Shown in pieces: positions 58,216 through 64,000 of a stretch of DNA of 64,000 nt. The stretch is from assembly GCA_029204225.1 (NCBI GenBank), contig CM055102.1:42943425-43007424 (forward strand). The letters are read 5' to 3'. Position numbers and translations under genes: made by a program. The DNA comes from Diphasiastrum complanatum (lineage: Eukaryota > Streptophyta > Lycopodiopsida > Lycopodiales > Lycopodiaceae). Under the pieces are notes generated by a model that worked only from the letters and a program-made list of their open reading frames with translations, was not told the origin of the DNA and made no database searches. Position 1 is the first letter of the stretch. Each line of letters opens with the position of its first letter.

Positions 58216-59181
58216 CCGGCTAAGATGCGGTCTTGGATGGGAGTTGGAAGCAAGCTCTACATGGGATGGGAAGATAGAAGCACTTGGAGTAACGTCATGT
58301 TTTAATTTTGAAGGAGAAGTTGAGAATTAGTCTTGTGTTCATTCTGAATTTTCTGGTTTTTGAGAAGAATTCCAATTCATGTTTATTGGTTTGCATGTGT
58401 AAATCAAGAGGCTTGTTGCTTGTTTTTTTGTATACTAATGGAGTTTTTGATGACATGCAAAAGTCTATAATGTTTTGGGTGTTGGATTCAAGTTGGTCTG
58501 GCTACGGTTATTGACTGACTGATTTTGAATCGATCTATCCAGCGGAATAAACAGTTTGTGGCCAAAAATTTTGAGTCTAACAAACTACTTGTTGAGTGGT
58601 GTGCTTTCTTACACTAATCAACTGATAGTTTAAGAACATAGAATGGAGTTGCTAGATTGATTAATTGTCTATTAGTAAGCAAATATCGGAGCTGGAACCG
58701 CGGCCATCTGTTTGAGATTAACTATTCCCTGGAAAAGAATGTTTGGCAATTTTTTGAGGATCTGAGGAAACGTTCTGGAATAATAAATGTATGATCATTC
58801 CATATCTATTGAGTTCTCTAATCTCGGTGATTGAGGATTGTAGAGGAGATGATTTCTGAATCTACAGAAATCCAGAATTACCATTGATTTCTTGTTTTTC
58901 GCTCTGTTACTGAGGGCTGTGGAAGATAATGAATAATTGAATGCATGAAAAGCGCTCCAGTGGACAGCGGGATCTGAATCATAAATGATTCTGAGAATGA
59001 AGGTAGATCTTTATTGTTGATTGCCGAATTCACGGGTCCTGCATTAAGCCTTTGAGATGACTGTTTCCGCCCTCTAGAGAAAAGCCATGAAACATTATGT
59101 TTTCAGAAAAGAAAAGGCAATGAAGTCTGCTTCTTATCGATGGTGAATCGTGGAGGGGAAACCGTGGTGTAAACAGCTCGT
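58216..59181 (+). other. Non-coding internal sequence after the PBS
   Basis: No gag or pol motif is seen. A 68-codon frame at 58308-58514 has no recognisable features and is probably chance. Confidence 0.35.
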
Positions 59182-59430
59182 TGTATACACAAAAGCATCA
59201 GTGATCGACAAACAAAACAGGTATAGGAAAGTGAAGAAACTAAAAATGAAGATGAGCAAAGTGACAATGACGAAGCGGATGAGCGAAACGATGATAATGA
59301 GTCTAATGAGCAAAGTGATAACAATGAGTCAAATGAGCAAAGCGACAACAAAAATCAAGTCCCAGATCTGGATACAATCGCAGGCAACAGAAGTCCAATT
59401 CACGATTCGGATCAAGCTGCAACATTTGAT
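59182..59430 (+). repeat. Duplicated block R2, left copy, with acidic minisatellite
   Basis: About 249 bases match 59901-60150 in direct orientation. Four 27-bp units begin at 59251, 59278, 59305 and 59332 and encode variants of DEQSDNNES. This copy is cut off from the downstream coding sequence present in the right copy and ends in TAG near 59459. Confidence 0.85.
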
Positions 59431-59892
59431 GGAAGGAGGAAGAGGAGATGGAGCTCCTAGTTTTCTCAAATGCAAATGAGCCAAAAGATCTTGACCTTGC
59501 TTGCATCTCATGTGCCCCATTATATGAATTCATGTACTTCTCACCCTCTATTATGGAATTCATCTTCTCTTGAGCTTCACTTTGATATGAGCTTTGTGGT
59601 AGCCTGTGGTTATTCTTCATCTTTGGTCCTCTTCAACATAGGTGTGGTGGTTGCCTCCTTGTTCTAGCTTGCTTGGCTTGGATTGAGAGGCATGGCACAT
59701 GACATTTGTGGTATACTCTTCATAATTGAATATTGGAGCCATTTGTTGGAATTCTCGATTGTACTCAGCAGCTATAGTTGTCCGGTTCAAAGAACACCAT
59801 TGGATGAAGTCGGATCGATTGAAGACCTGTCTACAAACTCTTTTGAAAGTTAACAATCTAGATGGTTTGAGGAAATAAAGATGCGGATCCAA
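59303..59892 (-). pseudogene. Possible gag-like relic, minus strand
   Basis: Two overlapping minus-strand frames (59892-59617, then 59620-59303) read FIQWCSLNRTTIAAEYNREF, QMAPIFNYEEYTTNVMC and onward. The AEYNREFQQMAPIFN segment resembles the AEY..F..L region of Ty3 gag capsid. There are no zinc knuckles and no neighbouring pol. The lower half overlaps the acidic minisatellite in the opposite direction and is likely spurious there. Confidence is low. Confidence 0.25.
59561..59713 (+). repeat. Duplicated block R1, left copy
   Basis: This 153-base block starting CATCTTCTCTTGAGC matches 61232-61384 with only a handful of differences. In the right copy it runs into a PBS-like sequence. Here it continues differently after TTTGTGGTA. 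Confidence 0.85.
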
Positions 59893-59900
59893 AAAGTGAG

Positions 59901-60150
59901 TGTATACACAAAAGCATCAATGGATTGACAAACAAAACAAGTACAGGAAAGTGAAAAAACTGAAAATGAAGATGAGCAAAGTGACAATGACGAATCGGAT
60001 GAGCAAAGCGATGACAATGAGTCTGATGAGCAAAGTGATAACAATGAGTCAGATGAGCAAAGCGATGACAAAATTCAAGTCCTAGATCTGGATACAATTG
60101 TAGGCAACAGAAGTCCAGTTCATGATTTGGATCAAGTTGCAACATTAGAT
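59901..60150 (+). repeat. Duplicated block R2, right copy
   Basis: Direct repeat of 59182-59430. The 27-bp units begin at 59971, 59998, 60025 and 60052 and are better preserved as code than in the left copy (units DEQSDNDES, DEQSDDNES, DEQSDNNES, DEQSDD). Confidence 0.85.
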
Positions 60151-60680
60151 GCTGAAAATCATGATTCAGACGAAAGTCAAAATTCAGATCAATATGTGAA
60201 AATAATTGAACATCCTTTCGAGTTTCATTTCACCATCAAAGTTTGAAACTTGACCTACATCAATGCCTTAATCTGGTCAATGAACAAGCAACTATGGATC
60301 GTCAAATTCAGAGTATTGCTATGCTCGAAGGAAGTCAATCAAGGAAGTCATCAAACTTTCAGATTGAGGACTATATGCCACCGACATTCTATGGCTTGGA
60401 ATTGAGTGGTTATTATCAGCATCCGATCTATGAACCATGTCAAATCGATATGGGAGCTTTTAAGAATATTTTTATTTTTGACAACAATCTAATGGAGTCT
60501 GAGGTAAGCAATAAGGATCTTGTCCTCAAAGAAGAGATTTCACTATACCATGGAAATCCAACTAATATCAATACTCTGGATTATTGTTCGATGCCTCATG
60601 GATCCACTACTCAAGAGCTTCAAGTGGCTTCTGTTGGAGAATCTTATCTATATGGATTCTCTAGAACTCAAATGCCATAA
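59927..60680 (+). pseudogene. Unrecognised ORF with acidic nonapeptide repeats
   Basis: From just after a TGA near 59924 one frame is open to TGA at 60244-60246. It starts QTKQVQESEKTENE, carries about four acidic DEQSDDNES-type nonapeptides, and continues IQVLDLDTIVGNRSPVHDL and FEFHFTIKV. A neighbouring frame is open from 60243 to 60680 (LHQCLNLVNEQATMDRQIQS, then YMPPTFYGLELSGYYQHPIY and IDMGAFKNIFIFDNN), suggesting one protein of about 250 residues split by a frameshift. There is no known domain. Repeats rich in Asp, Glu, Ser and Gln are typical of disordered nuclear or nucleolar proteins. Context suggests a non-autonomous LTR element rather than a host gene. Confidence 0.4.
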
Positions 60681-61231
60681 TCTAATTCGCATTTATATTT
60701 GGAAACTATGGAGGTGAATAATGATTGGGAATGTTCTCTCAATCAATCGACACTATTGGAAACTGAATTTTAAATATGCTAGCATTCTATATCAGTTTCT
60801 TTGGAGAAGTTTGCATTGCTCGGTGGGTTCTAACAAAATAAATATTCAATTGAGTAATGGCAACAATGATTGTTCATCAATGGTTATTTGAAACAATTGA
60901 AACATCAAGTCCCTGGTTCAACTTTGGAGTGTATTTTCACTATTCGGGATTGATGCTTCAACGATTTATATGGGCAACTACAAATCTTTTTTTGAGGTCA
61001 ATCAGGCCAATTATTCACAACCACTTATGAATGAGGTATTGACCATATTCAAATAAATATATTTTGTTCAACAATATGCCCAGAGATATGCTTCATCGTA
61101 CGATAGAGTGTCAATAATCATGCCGAATACTTCATGTGGAGCATTCATATACGAACAACAATTCATGACTACCATTGTTTATGACAAAATTGTAATTTTC
61201 TTCATCAAATTGGTCAAACAACATGGATATC
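60681..61231 (+). other. Decayed continuation, no supported gene
   Basis: Short plus-strand open pieces with many stops follow the acidic-repeat ORF. They may be its degraded 3' end, but no motif supports this. Confidence 0.3.
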
Positions 61232-61391
61232 CATCTTCTCTTGAGCTTCACTTTGATATGAGCTTTGTGGTAGCTTGTTGTTATTCTTCATCTTTGGTTC
61301 TCTTCAACATAGGTGTGGTGATTGCCTCCTTGTTCTAGCCTGCTTGGCTTGGATTGAGAGGTATGGCACATGACATTTGTGGTACCAGAGC
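61232..61391 (+). repeat. Duplicated block R1, right copy, ending at a PBS-like site
   Basis: Bases 61232-61384 match 59561-59713. The block runs into TGGTACCAGAGC (61380-61391), one mismatch from the initiator tRNA-Met primer-binding site. This suggests that R1 is the end of an LTR. Confidence 0.6.
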
Positions 61392-62935
61392 TTAAGATCC
61401 GATAATCATTTCATTCAACATGAATCTCATTTCATTTGAAGAGTTTATTGCTTTTGTATCTTTCTTTTTGGTAATTTCTAACTTTTGAATTTTCAGGTCT
61501 GTTCAAAATCATTTTTTGTTGGGAGAGATGACGATGAGACGAGATTGATTGATCAAAGATCATTGATTGAAGATCAAGCGTATGTAAACTAGCATCAGAA
61601 GCTTATCAGAGAGATAGACAAAGTATATGCTTGTGCATTGATTCTTTATTGTCAATAATAAGGTTTTCTTCCTTTACAGATTGAAATAAGCTTCGTGGAG
61701 CACGTGGTTTCTTTCGCTATTGTCTTGTGCTCTACTGCATCATTGACATATATACATGATATACTTAATCTGATAATAGTTCTTTGTTTTGCGTTCAGAT
61801 CTGTGTTAATATTGCTATGCTTATCATTCATTTTGTCTGACTTTCCTAGTTACTCATTCTAATAATAGACGACTAATATTTAGTCTTGTCTTTCGCAAAT
61901 CATTCGTGACTGATTATCAGTTGAGCTTAATCTCTCTCTTTGCGAATCATTCGCGACACATAATTTGTCTTACTATTCGCGACAAATTGTTCTTCTGGCG
62001 CTTCATTCATTAAGGTTTGGCTACATAATCAAGGATGATCATGACTTCCATCACTAACATTCTGCTCATTCTGATAGGTGTAGCTTACGAAGAGAGTCAT
62101 ATAGCTCATTCCGCTACGCACGAGTTTGTTTCTCGTTCGAGTTCGTTTCTCGTTCGTGTTCGTCTTACCCCTTTTTGAGCTAATTTTTTGTTTCCTACAT
62201 ATGACACCTTTCTCCTCTTGTCTCATCTCCCTCTCTCTCCAACATTTTTAGCACATAACTTTGTTTCTTATTTCTAATTTGATTCTATATTCTTTTATAG
62301 CTTTGTTTTAGCTTTCATTTGCACCAATTTGCAAGCAATTTGGGTAAGGGATGCAAAAGTTATTGCAATTTCTCCAAAAACTATCAAAATAGGTGATTAT
62401 TCTATTTATAATAAAATACTATTTTTGAGTTCGGTGAAGATTCTTCTTGATTAGATCATAGAAAATCTTGATTTACCCTCGCCAAACTACAGAAACCTTC
62501 GTCCAATTTTTCATAGTTTTATTTGTGTCAGATCTTTAATTTGAGAGGTCGACAAAGGTTATTTCTCAAAAAATTGTCAAAAAAGTTGTTCAGGGAGTCT
62601 TTTTCCAAAATAGCACTGTTGAACCTTCGCCAAGCCAATCTTCGCCTAGTGAACCTTCGCCAGTCCTATTTTTAGTTTCTGATTTTCCAGATCAAGTCTC
62701 TGTCAAATTTTGGATCAAATCTGATATATTCTGATTTGGATTCATTTTTGGGAAGTTATCATTTTTGGGAAGTACCGATCTTTATCAAGTAAGGGTGGCA
62801 CCTTCTTTTAATCAATCTTTCGAGGGGGATTTTTCCATTTCAGGACCGTATTATACTGTTGCTTAGCTTGTTTTTTTGTCATTAATCCTGTGATCCTGTC
62901 TTCCTTCCATATAACTGCTTTAGGTGGTTTTATTG
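61392..62935. other. Non-coding interval with TTCGCGA and CTTCGCC motifs
   Basis: No gene is seen. TTCGCGA-type motifs cluster at about 61890-61990, like those in the 43.0-43.1 kb copia LTR. CTTCGCC motifs at 62460-62670 resemble those at the left window edge. Parts are probably LTR remnants. Confidence 0.35.
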
Positions 62936-63169
62936 TCAGTTCATCAGGAACATTACGCACTCCAAATCTAGTCGGATCCATATGATGAGAATCTGCTCAT
63001 CCGTAAGTTCAGCATTGCCATCATAAGTCAAGGCATGACTCACAATAATGAGTTCATCTTCAATCGGATTTGGTATAGGTTTTGTTGATATCCAGGCTAC
63101 ATTCAGCACATTTAGTGGAAACGTGATTGGTGTATCCAAAGTTCGATCTAATAAAGAAATCTCGCTCAA
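62936..63169 (-). pseudogene. Protease-RT linker of the right-edge Ty3 element
   Basis: This 77-codon open segment with ISLLDRTLDTPITFPLNVL and ELTDEQILII is acidic and resembles the linker after the protease in the plus-strand element (14031 onward). It has no enzymatic motif. Confidence 0.55.
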
Positions 63170-63184
63170 ATTTGATTGATTACC

Positions 63185-63640
63185 TTATTGACACATATAT
63201 CCTGCTATGCAATCAATCGTTGCAAGAGCTTCATTCCAATTGATCATATCCGTTTGAGAATCGTAATGAACTCCCAAATTTTTCTCTTGTTGGTCACAAG
63301 TGTGATCCGTTATTGATGAATCATCATCTTCTTTTTGAACCACTGGTCTGATAGTCCAAGTTGTAGGATCAACTTTAACTGCATGTTCACGATTTTCAAA
63401 AGTGATTTTTCCGGTACCCCAGTTATGAATTACTTGCGCAATTCGTAACCATGGACGTCCCAATAAAACTCCGTAGACATTTGGCGCTTCTGGTAAGTCC
63501 ATCACTACGAAAGTAATGACAGACTGTACTCCCGCAATTTTGACAGGTATATCTTCAATTATTCCTCGTGGACGAATTGTTGTTTGATCAGCTAGCTTAA
63601 TAGCATTCGTTGATGCAATAGTGCTGGATGTCGTAGTAGT
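63185..63640 (-). pseudogene. Ty3 protease, C-terminal part
   Basis: The diagnostic LLGRPWLRIAQVIHNWGTGK lies at about 63460-63400, and the frame extends upstream as RGIIEDIPVKIAGVQSVITF. The catalytic D-S/T-G triplet expected further upstream is not visible; the sequence there changes to an unrelated Thr-rich stretch. The protease therefore appears to have lost its active site by deletion or replacement. Confidence 0.75.
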
Positions 63641-63689
63641 CTGCCTGCTGTATAAGGAAATATGTGTTTCAGCTCACGTCTGATCCGTT

Positions 63690-64000
63690 TAAGTAGACCT
63701 GACAAAAATCACATAATCATGGCATTTTTGTTAATCAGCTCAAGTTCACACTCAAATCTGAGGCGTTTCACCCATTCAATGTAATCTCGAATCATTTCTC
63801 ACTTTCCCATTTTCATTTTACTTAAAAGTAGGAAAGGGTCTTCCATAAACTTCCACGGTTTGAACCGTGTGATGAGGGCTCATTTAACAACCTCCCAATC
63901 TGTATGCTCAGTTTCATCTTGATTATAGTACCAATCTTGTGCGGCACCTGTTAAGGCCATAGGAAACATTTTAAGTTAATCTTGAGGATAAATCTCACCA
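63690..64000 (-). pseudogene. Ty3 gag fragment at the window edge
   Basis: Minus-strand reading gives KMFPMALTGAAQDWYYNQDE, DWEVVK, a stop, ALITRFKPWKF, LLLSKMKMGK, a stop, then MIRDYIEWVKRLRFECEL. This parallels the capsid region of the plus-strand Ty3 gag (AREWFFNLDRE, FIKHFKPF, HDYIERFKRLK). At least three in-frame stops are present. Confidence 0.8.

Larger units (their letters stand above)
62936..64000 (-). mobile_element. Ty3/gypsy element, minus strand, running off the right edge
   Basis: Read on the minus strand, gag begins beyond 64000 and is followed by a protease-like domain and a linker, ending at about 62936 before RT. It is related to the plus-strand element at 10.7-16.8 kb: the gag, post-protease signature and linker match that element in order and in wording, though not closely. 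Stops are present, so it is inactive. Confidence 0.85.

Noticed and set aside
59850-60145. Minus-strand Ser/Leu/Cys-rich frames near 60 kb
   Set aside because: They are the antisense reading of the acidic 27-bp minisatellite; the plus-strand frame is the plausible one.

Overview
The window looks like intergenic DNA from a large, repeat-rich land-plant nuclear genome. The evidence is the density of nested Ty1/copia and Ty3/gypsy LTR retrotransposons primed by initiator tRNA-Met, two long CT microsatellites, and one plant-type C2H2 zinc-finger gene carrying the QALGGH helix and EAR repressor motifs. That zinc-finger protein is long (464 aa) compared with flowering-plant relatives. I therefore lean towards a fern, lycophyte or other non-flowering plant, but the sequence alone does not settle it.

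Layout. 0-4 kb: a plus-strand relic ORF, then copy 1 of an unrecognised coiled-coil protein family on the minus strand. 4.2-7.3 kb: a degenerate GAA/TTC palindrome tract and a minus-strand Ty3 fragment (reverse transcriptase, RNase H, integrase). 7.3-10.7 kb: a composite of a minus-strand copia 3' fragment and a non-coding element with a 110-bp terminal repeat. 10.7-16.8 kb: a plus-strand Ty3 element (LTR, gag, protease, RT, RNase H, start of integrase). 18.0-20.7 kb: copy 2 of the coiled-coil family, minus strand, mutated but traceable from its ATG. 20.7-25.1 kb: a structurally complete non-autonomous LTR element (LARD-like) with TSD, PBS and PPT but no recognisable coding capacity. It carries five GTGCTGC...AGCACGG inverted-repeat modules just after the PBS. 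25.1-28.0 kb: a long unrecognised relic ORF ending at a PPT and a truncated LTR. 28.0-37.0 kb: a copia element whose gag zinc knuckle is split by a younger, 6.2-kb copia element with two 737-bp LTRs. 37-40 kb: another gag fragment and the spliced remains of a host-like gene. 40.2-43.2 kb: a further copia element. 43.2-45.0 kb: a minus-strand Ty3 fragment.

The only gene that looks intact and host-derived is the zinc-finger repressor at 48.0-49.4 kb (minus strand). It appears to have a spliced leader containing a 20-codon upstream ORF. From 52.6 kb rightwards there are microsatellites, a long AT-rich stretch ending in a primer-binding site at 58.2 kb, and a tandemly duplicated block containing a 27-bp minisatellite that encodes acidic DEQSDDNES-type repeats. 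The window closes with another minus-strand Ty3 element running off the edge.

No prokaryotic-style system, CRISPR array, rRNA or tRNA gene was seen. The best candidates for something undescribed are the two-copy coiled-coil protein family, the hairpin-module array in the LARD, the relic ORF at 25.2-27.6 kb and the acidic-repeat ORF near 60 kb. All coordinates and identities were read by eye; none was checked by alignment software.
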